DNA from: Saccoglossus kowalevskii
Lineage: Eukaryota; Hemichordata; Enteropneusta; Harrimaniidae
NCBI RefSeq assembly: GCF_000003605.2
Contig: NW_003142308.1
Span: forward strand, 299,992-363,991
DNA: 64,000 bases
Direction: 5' to 3'
Below, piece after piece: positions 13,401 to 23,493 of the stretch (the stretch's first letter is position 1; every line of letters starts with the position of its first letter). A program made the translations under genes and the position numbers. The notes beneath the pieces are model-generated. The model was given only the letters and a program-made list of their open reading frames with translations. It did not search any database and had not been told where the DNA came from.

Positions 13401-16400
13401 ACTCGCTCACGACAACCCCTCCGCTTTAATATGACGAGCAGAAAGAGAACTTTCAAACATTTAACGGGGACTGTGTCATTTTCAATGATTTGTTTGTCAA
13501 TAATTGTGTCTTTTTGGCGGAAAATGGTCATTTTTGGTCTAAAACAATGCTATATTTCTCTGGTTTGATTATGCATGGAAAAGTTTTGTTCAAAATTAGA
13601 ACAACGACAAATCATAGTAAATACATATTCTACTGACATTTGATGGTGCTCCATGCACTTTTGGGTTGTATTTTGGGGACAACATGGGCAGTTTTGGTCA
13701 GGTTATGGATGTTATGTCTTATCATGTTATGTTAATGAGTGAATTTTTGAACATAAACAATTTTGTTAAGTGTCAGGATGTTTCTATATTTATTTCTCAC
13801 TTTCGTTAGGTTGTCATTAATCACCTTAGGCATGGTGTTTCAGTGTATGTGATTGACACTTTCCTTCCATCATGCATACATGTTGTATTGTTTCTATGGT
13901 AACTATGATGAATGCATGTAATCTGTATTTTTCCTTCAAAGTCTTGAACATGATAGACATGTTTACTTAATGGGACATAGAGATTTGTGGTGTGTTTAAT
14001 TACCATATATAGGAACATTCTACAGAATTAAACTCTAGCAAGCTCTTGAATTTAACATAGTTTTTCAGGTTTCTGTGTAAAAGAATGCTAAGAATTTAGT
14101 TTCAAAGAAATGTTTGCTAGGAACCACACGTATGACATCTGATACTCTGCAAATGTATTATGTATTTATTTTCTGTCAGGTGAGTTGAATGTGTGTTGAT
14201 ACAGACCTAAAGCTGTGGGCTATACAGATGGAATATCTGTTGTATCTAGAGTAATCTAAACATATTTTATTTTACAGGTTGTGTCTGGTTTGTTGGTTCT
14301 ACTTTCATTTCCTCCACCTGTATCAGTTAAATTATCCATCACTGAATTTCTGAGGCATTTCAATAAAAAGGAAGTTACACCTGGAGTTCAGGTAATATTA
14401 AGTTAATGGCTTGTAGAGTACTTGTAGTTCTGTATTTGCTCTGGACTATTAGTATTGTATACACTTTATCTGCAAATGGCAGAAGTATGTCATGGTCAAA
14501 ATAAGTCGTACTTTAATGATCTGTTGTACATTAAATACAATTATGGGTTTACATAATACTTCTATTTGGAGATGCAACGCTAATGAAACAAATACAGTTA
14601 CTGTTTTATTAATTATTATACTTACAGTAAAGCCAAACCAAAATACTCTGATTCTGCACATCATGTGTGTCGGTTTAAAACATTCAAGTCACAGCATATT
14701 TTGATTGTTTTTAGAATTTTATAAAAAAAATGAAAGATAAATTCAGTTTTTATGAAAAATTATAAATCAATAATAATTTTAGAATAATAATAATATTAAA
14801 AAACAAAGTGACGAGAAACATTTTTAGTTGTGTGTTCAGTAAGACCTTAAAATCTGTACTATTATAGATAGAAATAGATTGGATTGGAAAGTATTTATAG
14901 CAGTAATGTTTATCTAGTGGGTTACAGTAAATATGCAACTCCATCAATTTATGAAAGGGAAAAATTAAATAGATTAAAATCAATAAGAGAACAACTTTCA
15001 GAATGGCAGACAAAATTAACTTAGATATTAAGGTTAACCAATAACATTGAACATACTCTGCATGGCTTGAACATTGGAGTTGAGAGGACACTTACTGTCC
15101 AGGCAAAGATTTATAAAATACCCTTAGCATATACGGTAGGAATAATGTATGGAATATCAAACGCCACTAAGGCAAATTTATTAGACATCAAGTCAATTGC
15201 CTGTGAAGTTCAAGCCCAGAACTCTGATTGCATTAACATCATCATAAATTGAAGGTATTAAGGTAGAGATGCAGTTTACCTGACAGGTATTCTAATTAGT
15301 TAATTAGGAAACCAAGATGACCTCCCTTGTTCACAAAACTATTAATTTTCGGAAAGCTTATTGTATGAATTTTAAAATTTTTTTAGCATTTTTTTTTATG
15401 GACACTGTAGTTTGAAATATGCTAAAAAATGTGCTTTTTTGGTCAAAAGTGATTTAAAAAAAATAGCTCCTAAACTATGCTTCTGTTTCCTGTCAAAATT
15501 GGTTTATGGGTATGTTTATTTACTATGAAGAAAGTGCCATCTTGAAAACTATCTACCAGTTGTTAATTTTGCAGGGCAGCAGCCCAAATTTCACTACTTC
15601 AAGTTTATGCATAAATTAACACCCAGTCTAGTTGTCTGTACGATTATTGTAACACTGTTTAACCAAAAACAATGCCCCAACAGCGTTTTGAAGATAAACA
15701 CATTGTCAATCATTTGTGAAAATTTCAAAACAAAAGGTCAAAGTGTCTAGGAGCTATTTTTTTTTAAAGTTCTGGGATGTGCACTAAAAAGAAGCTGAGA
15801 TAATTGCTAATTTGCATAACAATTCACTCAGTAAGAAGTTTGCTAATGCTCATAATTAAAATGGCTGTAACAGTTCCAAATTTAAATGTATTATCGTTTT
15901 GTTAAAAGTTAAATATAGTGCATAATATGGAGATTTCTTTTTTTCACCATGTTTCTTTTTTATTATTTATGTACAGCCTTGCTAAATCTTGCTAAGCATA
16001 CAAAAGAGAGAATGTTTGCACCTGTTATCTATATTTTAAAATCGTTGTTTGAGTATGTTCCACTATTCACAATTCTACAAAATGTTAACAGTCTATAGCC
16101 AACAATGTTTGGATAATAAAAAGCAAAAAAAAAAAGTGGTCACGAACCTGCATCTCTACCTTAATTGAGTATTAGTTTTTGAGAATGTAACGAATATTAA
16201 GATCTGTTTTTTGATTGCAGCAAAGACAGATTTTGACAGATTTACCTCAGTTATTTTCTGATATGCTGAATGATACAAATGTAGTTGTACATCAAAGAGC
16301 TTTAGAAGCATTCAGTATATTTGCTGAGGTGAGTATGTAATGTTATGATGTGTATATTAACAGCCACAACTCTATTTGTATAGGACAATGGGCTAATGAC

Positions 16401-19400
16401 TTGTGGATATTGCATCTCATACACATATGTATCATAGTGAACTACCGGGTACATGTGTATTCCATCACAAATTATCTTTTTAGCTCTTGTAAAGTGACAA
16501 TGCAGCCACACAGTGGTTGACAAAGGATATTGAATGAAAACTGTCAACTATTGAAAGTAAGCATCACACTTAGAACAACGGACATGAGTTAAGGAGTTGT
16601 AGAACTGCATGTATATGTTATCTCTCCTGAAATTGTGAGCTTGCCTGACTTATTGGGGGGAGGGTCTGGATCTGGTAGATATTTTCAAAATGATTTGGTC
16701 CAATTTATTATTCATTGTTAGCAAAGCTCATCTCTAACTGTAAAACTCATTTGTTGAGAATGAAAATGAACTGTTTCTCTTTCACATTGTTCCACTATAA
16801 ACCTATAATTCTTGATTCTAAGTGTTTATCTAACTGGAAAATACTCATCAATGTTCAAATACACTGGACTAGTCAATTATTTAATGTATTTGTATCTTTA
16901 ACAGGAGACTGTGTATGAGCAGATAGTTCCTCAATGCTTACAGAAAGGAAATATACAAGACATCGTAGTCAATTTTCTAAATAAGGTAGAATATACTCAT
17001 TACAAGTGATCTTCTACGACAATATTTAAATCAAATTGGATCAAGGTAAAATTGCAGCCCTTATTGAGTTAACAATCATAAATAATCATAAAGTCATCAC
17101 ACATCACATTACTTTAACATATATTTATTCCATTACTATTAGTTTTGAAATTATTACTTCCTCGTGTCAGAGCAGTATTATTTTGCGTGTCTGCTGGAAC
17201 ATTTTCTAAAGGTACTGATTCTGTCGCCGGGGTTTTCAGTCCATCGCTGATACTTTGAGCATCATGTACCGAATCAGGGTTTCCATGGCGCCCATTCCGT
17301 GAGGCTTGAAATGAGTTGCGTATATTGCAAGACATTGCTTAATTGTGGGACCCCTCTAGGGAATGAATTACTACGTTGATAGCGCCACCATACGGTCAAT
17401 ATGGGAAAGCCGTTTGGATGCAATTTATTTTCTGTGCCAAATGTGGCCCGATTTAATTGAAATATTGCGCAAATGGCGCAAGGGTGCAGCCTGGTGAGAA
17501 CACTGGCATTGCAGCAAGATGAAAAAAAAGAACTTGTTTCTGGTCATACTCTTCATGTAGTTCAACCCTACTGTATTTACTTCAATAGATTCCATTCGCT
17601 GATGATGATAGTCTACCAACAAATGTAGAAGTATTGAAAAATCAACAGACGGCTGTTGAGTATTTACAAAGGGATAAATGTGATGACGGGGAAAAAGCAT
17701 CCGTTGTCGGAACTAGAGAATTGATTGAGGTAATATTCAAATATATTTTGTTGTCATTCTCTTCATATTTTGCTATGTGTACTGAGCCAAATTTACCTTA
17801 AAGCGTTGCTCCACACAGTTGTTTACTTGGTACATAGCTGTTATCATTTCAAACGAAGGTGTTAATTCCGTAAGCTAACTTCATGCATTACGCTATTATC
17901 CGATTTGAAAGGACCCATTGAATAGCAATGTTCAATTCTCATGGGGCCTATGGAATCTTTAGAAAGCATTTTTCATGGGGCTCCTTAGTTAGTTCTGTGC
18001 TTGCACGAAACAGCGCATCGTCATAAATAATTGTGGTTTATTTTAATGACCTACACAATGTAGTTGAAGCACAGTACAACATGAAAAAAAGTGCCGAAAA
18101 AAAAATCGTTATATGGCTATGTGGCACAGGATACCCAGTTACCCAACGAACAATATACACAAATATGTATGCCACTCAAGCGTTACAAAAAAGGCCTTGA
18201 ACACAGACAATGTTGTCGTTCACCAATAATTCACTGCAGGGATATAATTTCAGGGTACATTTGTGGGATATTTCAATTTATTTATTTCAAAATACATTTG
18301 TACTTTGTCGGGAATGTTGTATATTAAATTTGAGAAATAGTACCAGTACCCACAGCTTGGTTCGTCTTTTTATCGACAATGGGGTCAAAACCATCTTTTT
18401 CCCTTCTCATAACTGACCTAGTTCACCTCTGTTGCCGCTGGAAAAAAAGAATCGAGCAAGTTTACAAGCCCTGATACCACGAATGTCTTTCTTTACGCAA
18501 ATTCACTAAGGAAGTTAATGGAATTTTTACGCACAATCCTTTCCCTCTTGTGCACAATCCAGCTCATGCCATCTGCAGTCGCTCGGGCCGGACCACTTCA
18601 TGGAGCGCAGCGCGGCCCCTGAAGTGGCCAGACAAACAGCTCACATCATATCATTTCCAATTAGCTCTATGATATCACTTACATCATCAACTCCATAATT
18701 ACATAAACATACCTAGAGATTGAACAAACAACTCAAGGATGTGTTATCAGTAGCTATCTGACACACAATGAGTGTTTCCAAACATTTGAGTGGTTTGTCT
18801 CTGCCCCTGTTTGTTTCACAGATTAGTCATTTGCATATGAATGTGTCGGACACAAGTCACACAGCCACTGAAAAAAATCATTGATTTTGGTGTTTTCATA
18901 TGCCGAATTTATCCAATTATAGCTATCCCATTCCTTTATTTTTTGGTTNNNNNNNNNNNNNNNNNNNNNNNNNNNNNNNNNNNNNNNNNNNNNNNNNNNN
19001 NNNNNNNNNNNNNNNNNNNNNNNNNNNNNNNNNNNNNNNNNNNNNNNNNNNNNNNNNNNNNNNNNNNNNNNNNNNNNNNNNNNNNNNNNNNNNNNNNNNN
19101 NNNNNNNNNNNNNNNNNNNNNNNNNNNNNNNNNNNNNNNNNNNNNNNNNNNNNNNNNNNNNNNNNNNNNNNNNNNNNNNNNNNNNNNNNNNNNNNNNNNN
19201 NNNNNNNNNNNNNNNNNNNNNNNNNNNNNNNNNNNNNNNNNNNNNNNNNNNNNNNNNNNNNNNNNNNNNNNNNNNNNNNNNNNNNNNNNNNNNNNNNNNN
19301 NNNNNNNNNNNNNNNNNNNNNNNNNNNNNNNNNNNNNNNNNNNNNNNNNNNNNNNNNNNNNNTAATTGAAATTCAGCACACTATTTTTTAAAACGCGTTG

Positions 19401-20497
19401 CTTGAATAAAACTGACCAGACACATTCAATTTACCAGACTATTGAACAACTAGGAAAAGTGAAAAAAATACTTATCGCCAGCATAAATGCGTAATTATTT
19501 TTTTTACAGAAAAAGTAATTTTTCACCTTTGATTGAGTAACGTGTCGTAGAATGCAGATACGGGCATGCAAAATACACTTGTGAAAAGCTTGAAGTCTGG
19601 CGATTCTAAAAATATATATTTTTCCGGGTCTATTTGTAGTCATTTTAGTCACAATTAGAAGATAAAAACAAGTATGCAAATAATAGTCCCGCTGCCTTAA
19701 TTGATACCAAATGAACACACAGGAGGAAAATGCTGACAGCACTGATGTATTTTCTTATTTTGAGTTTCTGGGTGTGTCCATTGTTTGCTACACTACTGAA
19801 CCTGCTCGTGACAGCATTGGAGATTGAATTTACAATCAGTTGTCCCATTTTCTACAGTTTTTCACAAGTTTCACAAGTTTTACAGATATGCTTGTATGTT
19901 GCCCCCCCAAAAATATCTTACAAAGATGCATGTAACTACTGATACCAAAATGATATTAATTATACATTGTATTTAACTTTTCAAATGTACTTGGATGACT
20001 ACAATACATGATCGAAACTAATGCTGATATAGTAAAATATCTTCCTAATTCTGCACATTTCTGCTGATTGAAGTGAATTGTGGCTTAAGCGACCAGAGAA
20101 CACAAAACTTGTCTGTTGTGGTTCAGTTATGGTATTACATGAATGAGCAAACTAAGTGAAAAATGCAGCTCATAACTCAACAAATAACACATTCGGTAAT
20201 TTTGTTGATCTGGACTAAAGCCACATTGCTACAATAAAACTACTCAACCTATCATGATCAGTATTAGTGGATTTTTAAATCCCATAACTTTGATATTAAT
20301 AATTGATTTTCTGTCTGATTCAGCCCTTCTGTAAAAGAACCAAATATGATGATTCCGCATACAGGGAAGCAGTTAACTCCATTGAAGAGAATGTCAACCA
20401 TATAATGGAATTAAAAGATGTAATTCCACCACCTGATTGGCTTACTGATGAACTTCAGAAAATACAAGAAAAGTTGAAAAGCCTATCTTCTTGTTGA
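1368..20497 (+). CDS. FIRRM: FIRRM (C1orf112) homologue, 17 coding exons, 5' end outside window
   Basis: In vertebrates FIRRM binds the AAA+ ATPase FIGNL1 and the pair strips RAD51/DMC1 filaments in recombination, crosslink repair and meiosis. Exons: 1368-1468, 3180-3284, 3640-3783, 4420-4576, 4948-5075, 5311-5546, 6078-6229, 8571-8741, 9160-9388, 10516-10660, 11282-11467, 12088-12297, 14278-14391, 16221-16328, 16905-16985, 17589-17729, 20324-20497. Each is bounded by AG and GT, all phases agree, and together they encode about 860 residues. The translation follows the human protein, as I recall it, from about residue 46 to the stop; human FIRRM has 853 residues. The product is expected to be an all-helical HEAT-like protein without catalytic motifs. 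The start codon exon was not found and probably lies upstream of the window. No frame break was seen, so the gene looks intact. Introns vary from about 235 bp to 2.6 kb, and the largest hold mobile elements. Confidence 0.93.
1469..3179 (+). other. FIRRM intron without recognised features
   Basis: This 1.7-kb stretch is AT-rich with runs of T and A. It holds short open frames on both strands, none with recognisable protein similarity, and no clear repeat. Confidence 0.6.
3180..3284 (+). CDS. FIRRM: FIRRM visible coding exon 2
   Basis: A pyrimidine tract and ACTAG precede it and GTAAGA follows. Its start, TRLIFNDTLDEISSKL, joins in phase to the preceding FPK and matches human TVKLFDDMMYELTSQ. 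Confidence 0.85.
3640..3783 (+). CDS. FIRRM: FIRRM visible coding exon 3
   Basis: It lies between TTTCCTAG and GTAGGT and begins and ends on whole codons. ECLTYCIQHTC and LQSINSLPSTVIHVV match human GALTGCVQHIC and LENIQSLPSSVLHII. This is one of the best conserved stretches in the N-terminal half. Confidence 0.92.
4420..4576 (+). CDS. FIRRM: FIRRM visible coding exon 4
   Basis: The acceptor is GGTCACAG and the donor is GTTGTA, a weak form of the consensus. STTLYGNTFHLVSATLSQLF parallels human SESVYSGCLHLVSDLLQALF. The exon ends one base into a valine codon that the next exon completes. Confidence 0.9.
4948..5075 (+). CDS. FIRRM: FIRRM visible coding exon 5
   Basis: It runs from TTTCTATAG to GTATGT. 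GLFNICNVISSVDD and RTWKSLVE match human SLLDICSVISSMDH and NTWKFIIK. The split valine codon joins exactly to the preceding exon. Confidence 0.92.
5311..5546 (+). CDS. FIRRM: FIRRM visible coding exon 6
   Basis: This is the longest exon, bounded by AACCTAG and GTGAGA. KVCRFYVNMLMTLVKEF matches human KLCRFFANSLLHYAKEF. It ends two bases into a serine codon. Confidence 0.94.
6078..6229 (+). CDS. FIRRM: FIRRM visible coding exon 7
   Basis: It follows a T-rich tract and GGCAG. The phrase PPSLYASS matches human PPSLYATR, and the rest covers the region ending near human VVLDSK. It ends one base into a codon before GTATTT. Confidence 0.92.
6515..8412. mobile_element. Non-autonomous DNA transposon with pogo/Tc1-like ends
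   Basis: The left end reads TACCGTACTTCCCCGAGTAT and the right end, read on the other strand, TACCATATTTATCTGGGTAA; they are similar but diverged. The left end also contains an inner inverted copy of the motif (GGGCTTATACTCG near 6580). Termini of the CCCGAGTATAAGCC type flanked by TA are, to my recollection, common in pogo-like elements. No transposase was recognised in the 1.9 kb; the frames on both strands between 6680 and 7990 match nothing I know. It lies wholly inside a FIRRM intron, where it should be spliced out. Confidence 0.5.
8040..8248. mobile_element. Hairpin MITE nested in the pogo-like element
   Basis: About 60 bases at 8044-8105 (ACTGTTATGATTCAGATAA to AATTACGTAA) are matched as an imperfect reverse complement at 8180-8243 (TTACGCAATTGACAATTATT to GTCATAACAG). 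The two arms flank about 75 bases of spacer. This is the form of a small foldback element; no target duplication could be fixed. Confidence 0.55.
8571..8741 (+). CDS. FIRRM: FIRRM visible coding exon 8
   Basis: It lies between TGTTTTCAG and GTAAGT. ELTPELWFPHINLM and DLWLVPRCQS correspond to human DLPCELQFPQCLLL and TLWCTDSQVS. The 2.3-kb intron before it holds a pogo-like element. Confidence 0.9.
8868..9075. repeat. 38-bp tandem repeat in a FIRRM intron
   Basis: The unit AACCTCTGTATTCTGAGAGT plus ACCCAATTTCAAGGTTTG is present about five times; the first three copies are nearly identical and the last two are worn. It ends about 85 bases before an exon. Confidence 0.9.
9160..9388 (+). CDS. 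FIRRM: FIRRM visible coding exon 9
   Basis: It is preceded by TTTGTTTAG and followed by GTTTGT. ELSLPLYMPG, YEHVCVKLCGFI and LLAMDVCCFIS match human ELSLPVHLQG, YQHVCVHLCTFI and LLAMDAWCFLA. This is the most conserved exon seen and the firmest basis for the gene name. Confidence 0.96.
9389..10515 (+). other. FIRRM intron, unclassified repeat-like sequence
   Basis: There is a T-run at 9464-9483, and the stretch from about 9490 to 10330 is richer in GC than its surroundings. It includes a short perfect palindrome at 10166-10189 (ACAGTCCCT and AGGGACTGT around a five-base loop). It reads like an inserted repeat, but I cannot set its ends or family. Confidence 0.4.
10516..10660 (+). CDS. FIRRM: FIRRM visible coding exon 10
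   Basis: It runs from GGTTTCAG to GTACAT. The first base completes an arginine, so FISR|WGSDDI mirrors human FLAR|YGTAEL. The remainder reads as amphipathic helices, as expected for a HEAT-like repeat. Confidence 0.9.
11282..11467 (+). CDS. FIRRM: FIRRM visible coding exon 11
   Basis: It has whole-codon borders, TATTTTCAG before and GTATGT after. FLSKFSSTQYPALWSCISL aligns with human FIQKFSPKEAENLPLWQHI. Confidence 0.9.
12088..12297 (+). CDS. FIRRM: FIRRM visible coding exon 12
   Basis: It runs from TTTTATAG to GTAAAT with 70 whole codons. It covers the helical stretch after human residue 560 or so; identity is lower here, but phase and position fit. Confidence 0.85.
12677..13472 (+). mobile_element. 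Hairpin-ended AGTCCCC repeat element, copy 1
   Basis: The left end is TAGTCCCCGTTCGGACGAAG followed by its own near-complement GTCCGAAAACGGGGACT, so it folds on itself. The right end is AACGGGGACT, the reverse complement of the first ten bases. Inside are a TCCG microsatellite and about three degenerate 130-150-bp units, each with a phrase like AAAGATGGCCGACTGGCAGC. It is non-autonomous as far as can be seen and lies inside a FIRRM intron in the sense orientation. Confidence 0.75.
14278..14391 (+). CDS. FIRRM: FIRRM visible coding exon 13
   Basis: It runs from TTTTACAG to GTAATA with 38 whole codons. VSGLLVLLSFPPPVSVKL fits human LQTSLLKLELPDYVRLAM. The intron before it carries a copy of the hairpin-ended repeat. 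Confidence 0.85.
15258..16164. mobile_element. TTAA-flanked terminal-inverted-repeat element
   Basis: TTAA at 15258-15261 is followed by GGTAGAGATGCAG, and the reverse complement CTGCATCTCTACC stands directly before TTAA at 16161-16164. A TTAA target duplication is typical of the piggyBac and Kolobok superfamilies; the ends do not decide between them. The 0.9-kb interior has no recognised open frame, so the copy is non-autonomous. It sits in a FIRRM intron. Confidence 0.75.
16221..16328 (+). CDS. FIRRM: FIRRM visible coding exon 14
   Basis: It runs from GATTGCAG to GTGAGT with 36 whole codons. VHQRALEAFSIFAE matches human LEQHTLEAFTQFAE. The 1.8-kb intron before it holds the TTAA-flanked element. 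Confidence 0.93.
16905..16985 (+). CDS. FIRRM: FIRRM visible coding exon 15
   Basis: It has 27 whole codons between TTTAACAG and GTAGAA. EQIVPQCLQ and VVNFLNK match human EEIVPQCLS and VVSFLEK. Confidence 0.92.
17589..17729 (+). CDS. FIRRM: FIRRM visible coding exon 16
   Basis: It has 47 whole codons between TTCAATAG and GTAATA. It covers the poorly conserved, charged stretch before the C-terminal helices; splice signals and phase are the main support. Confidence 0.8.
18585..18633. other. GC-rich hairpin
   Basis: GACCACTTCA (18591-18600) and TGAAGTGGCC (18620-18629) pair across a 19-base GC-rich loop. The local base composition is unlike the surrounding intron. Confidence 0.4.
18949..19362. 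other. Assembly gap (414 N)
   Basis: This is a run of unknown bases inside the last FIRRM intron. It does not touch a coding exon. Confidence 1.
20324..20497 (+). CDS. FIRRM: FIRRM terminal coding exon
   Basis: It begins after TGATTCAG and ends at TGA (20495-20497). PFCKRTKYDDSAYREAVNSI and PPDWLTDELQKIQEKL match the human C-terminus (PYAKRARQEF, APAWLSMEMEALQERM). The human protein ends at the same point to within a few residues. Confidence 0.93.
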   Translation, partial: PFCKRTKYDDSAYREAVNSIEENVNHIMELKDVIPPPDWLTDELQKIQEKLKSLSSC

Positions 20498-20996
20498 TAC
20501 GGTATTGGTATGTGAAGGGCCTGCCTTTCCCCACTTGAATACTAATGATGCATCTCCCTTCAAGAAAGGAATTCTTCTGTGGCATATATGCATTGCTAAT
20601 GAGTCCAACATATGTTGTGTGTGTGTGTGTGTGTGTGTGTTCCCATGTGAGCTCATTATATGAATAGCCAGGTGTACATTCTGTAAATCAATGTCACAGA
20701 TAGCACAGTAACCTTCCAGAGAACAATTATTCCCTTTCTTGAACAAGTTGTTTAATATATCTTTTATGCAAGTAATTCACCACTATTGTTTAATGATTGT
20801 ACTTGGTTCATCACGTACAACCGCATATGGATTTTGTATTTTTTTTTTCTTAATATGTGATATTAAAAAATAAAATAATTACTTAATCAATAACCTTCAC
20901 AATAATACACTTTTGTCTAGTCATTTAAAACTATAAATAGAAAATAATTTATTGTTAGGATTGATCAATACAGTTTCATGAAAGTCTTGACATTTT
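20498..20996 (+). other. FIRRM 3' flank with possible poly(A) signal
   Basis: After the stop there is a (GT)n run at 20616-20640 and AATAAA at 20869-20874, about 370 bases downstream of the stop, which could end the transcript. An alternative AATAAA lies beyond the inserted repeat near 22197. Confidence 0.35.
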
Positions 20997-22139
20997 TAGT
21001 CCCCGTTCGAACGAAGTCCGAAAACGGGGACTTATGTTTTGACCTCTGTGTGTCCGTGCGTGCGGACCTGTATCTTAGAAATGCCTGGACCAATCACAAT
21101 CAAACTTCACACATACATGATATCATACATATGCACATCAATTGTTTCACGATCTGATTCAAGATGGCCGAATGGCGGCCATTTTTGTACAAAAATCATC
21201 AAAATCAAGCATTTCCCGGCTGTTTACAGATGGATTTTGTTCAAACCTTGTATATGCGTTGGACATTATAGGACCTTGATGAACATCATTTTGTTTTACG
21301 ATCTGATTCAAGATGGCCTAATGGCGGCCATCTTTGTGCTAAAAAATCATAAAAATCAAGCATTTCTCGGCTGTTTACAGATGGATTTTGTTCAAACTTG
21401 ATATATACATTAGACATTATGGGACCTTGATGCAAATAATTTTGTTTTTAAGATAACATTCAAAATGGATAGACAGATAAACAGATATATTGGTTTGACG
21501 ATCCTATTCAAAATGGCCGAATGGTTGTCATTTTTGTGCTAAAAAATCATCAAATATCAAGAATTTATGGCATTTATGGATGGATTTTGATCGAACTTTG
21601 TACATACATTAGACATTATGGGTTCCTAATGCACGTCATTTTATTTTTCAGATCAGACTCAAAATGGCTGTCCGGTGGCTATTTTGTTTTAATGAATGGG
21701 TTTCCAGACCCATATGTCTGACTTGTTTTGACTGATTATGTTCAAACTATTAATATTCATTATACATCATGTCCTTTTCAAAGTGGCCTAATGGTGGCTA
21801 TTTTTGTGCTAAAAAACTTGTTCTATTTTTTAGATCGGATTCTGAATGGCTGACTAGTGGCCATTTTGTTTTAATGAATGGGCTTCTAGAGCCATATCTC
21901 TGACATGCTTTGACTGACTATGTTCAAATTTCATATATTCATTATACATATATTCATAATGGCTGATTTTGTTTTAATTAATGCTGTTCCAGAGCAATAT
22001 CTCTCAATACTCATTTGATGATCAGATACAAATGTCAATCATTTAAATGTTAAATAATCATATTCCTGACATGTTTATATTCCAGCTATATTACTATAAA
22101 CAAAACTTTATATCTTAAATTTGATAACTAACGGGGACT
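20997..22139 (+). mobile_element. Hairpin-ended AGTCCCC repeat element, copy 2
   Basis: The left hairpin end is the same as in copy 1 (TAGTCCCCGTTCGAACGAAG) and the right end is AACGGGGACT. The interior differs: about five units of 130-160 bases, each beginning near GATCTGATTCAAGATGGCCG, with a different sequence between them. It belongs to a separate subfamily of the same element and lies just downstream of FIRRM. Confidence 0.75.
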
Positions 22140-23261
22140 GTGCCATGTATGGCTTGTTTTTTTATATTTTTGTGAACAGATTGTTTAATGCTTATACAAG
22201 GTCATATTGGTGTTAATAAAACAAAACATTGTCTCTTCTCGTGATTGATTCTGACAGCATTTAGACAATCATAACATACATGTAGCTCCAACTTTGAGAA
22301 TAAAAACATGGCTTTTGAAATGACAAATGCCACACCAGATCTCATATACTATTTTCGCTCCTGGGTGGATGGCAACATCAACACAATAAGTATGGTTTTA
22401 CATATGCATGTACTTCAGTAAGCATTATCAGCATTCCTTCTGTATTCATGCACCATACAATCCCAATAGAGGACATAACAGAGCATGTAGCAGCCATTAG
22501 TGCATGAATTCATGAAAATATATATGCAAGTTACAGCTCAACGATTTGATCATTGATGAGGAAATGGGCTCTACTACATATACATGTAAATGCACTAAAT
22601 CATCAACAAAATGGAAACGATGGTTAAAAATTTAGTCTTCACACACTGTTTACTAAATCAAATTGTTAAATTTGACAATTTATTATATGTGCACATGTCA
22701 AAAACATGTTTTATCCAAGACATTCAACACACTAGTCATGAAGGCATGAGGAGATACAAATAGAATTTAAAAAAACAAGCAGCCTTTCGGCTGAGATAGC
22801 TCTGCTGTTAGCAATGCACATTGCAATTAAAGAACAGAAGATATCATTAGAATATGTATAGTACATTGTATCAAAGCAATCAGACTTGCGGTTTTCAACA
22901 AGAAGTTCTAAATATCACTTTTTACCAAATATTACAAAAATATTCACCAAAATTAGAGAATTGAAGGTATCATCATGAAATGAACAAATCTAAGAGAGGT
23001 CTATCCAAGGTACATATACACTAAGTATCAAAGCATTCAGGCTTGTAGTTTTCAAGAAGAAGTCAAAAAGTAAAACATTGACACTGACGACGACGGAGAC
23101 CGACAATCACTAAAAATCAAATCTTGTATCAAACACCTTACTATCATTGTATTGTGTATATATTTACACAATTCCTCTGCATACTATTGAAACATTTTTC
23201 AAACAAGTCAAACCACACTTGTTGCAAGAACTGAACTGCTTTGCGCTGTACAAGAGTACAA
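22140..23261. other. Intergenic, interspersed-repeat-like sequence
   Basis: The segment 22780-23120 has the look of a dispersed repeat: two related phrases ending in TTTTCAACAAGAAG and TTTTCAAGAAGAAG, then a GACGACGACGGAGACC run. No gene was recognised. Confidence 0.4.
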
Positions 23262-23271
23262 AATTTTATTT

Positions 23272-23493
23272 TCAATAAGACATGAATGTCACAGTCCTCG
23301 TCATGATTATAAAATACTTAAAATAATACATGGAACATCTGCAAACAGGTGGATGAATATGTACATAAAGGGATTTCCCATAATCTAGTATTGTACTGAA
23401 AACTTCCACTGACCCATGTCCAAAATCTTGTACATGTAGTACACAAGTGCAACCAAACTCCGCTCTTATGTCGCGTTCTTGAAGTTCCTGCAA
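23272..23493 (-). CDS. Possible terminal exon of an unrecognised gene
   Basis: On the - strand a good acceptor (TTGTTTGATTGCAG) is followed by 73 open codons, TGA at 23272, and an AAATAAAAT-type poly(A) signal about 10 bases further on. The peptide contains QERDIRAEFGCTCVLHVQDF and a Cys-rich tail; I do not recognise it. If real, the gene would run toward FIRRM from the right, but no upstream exon was found before the repeat at 24590. It could also be a chance frame. Confidence 0.3.
   Translation of the reverse strand: MQELQERDIRAEFGCTCVLHVQDFGHGSVEVFSTILDYGKSLYVHIHPPVCRCSMYYFKYFIIMTRTVTFMSY

Noticed and set aside
18841-19391. Long open frames across 18.9-19.4 kb and likewise across 53.8-54.3 kb
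   Set aside because: They exist only because runs of N are read as open; they contain almost no real codons.
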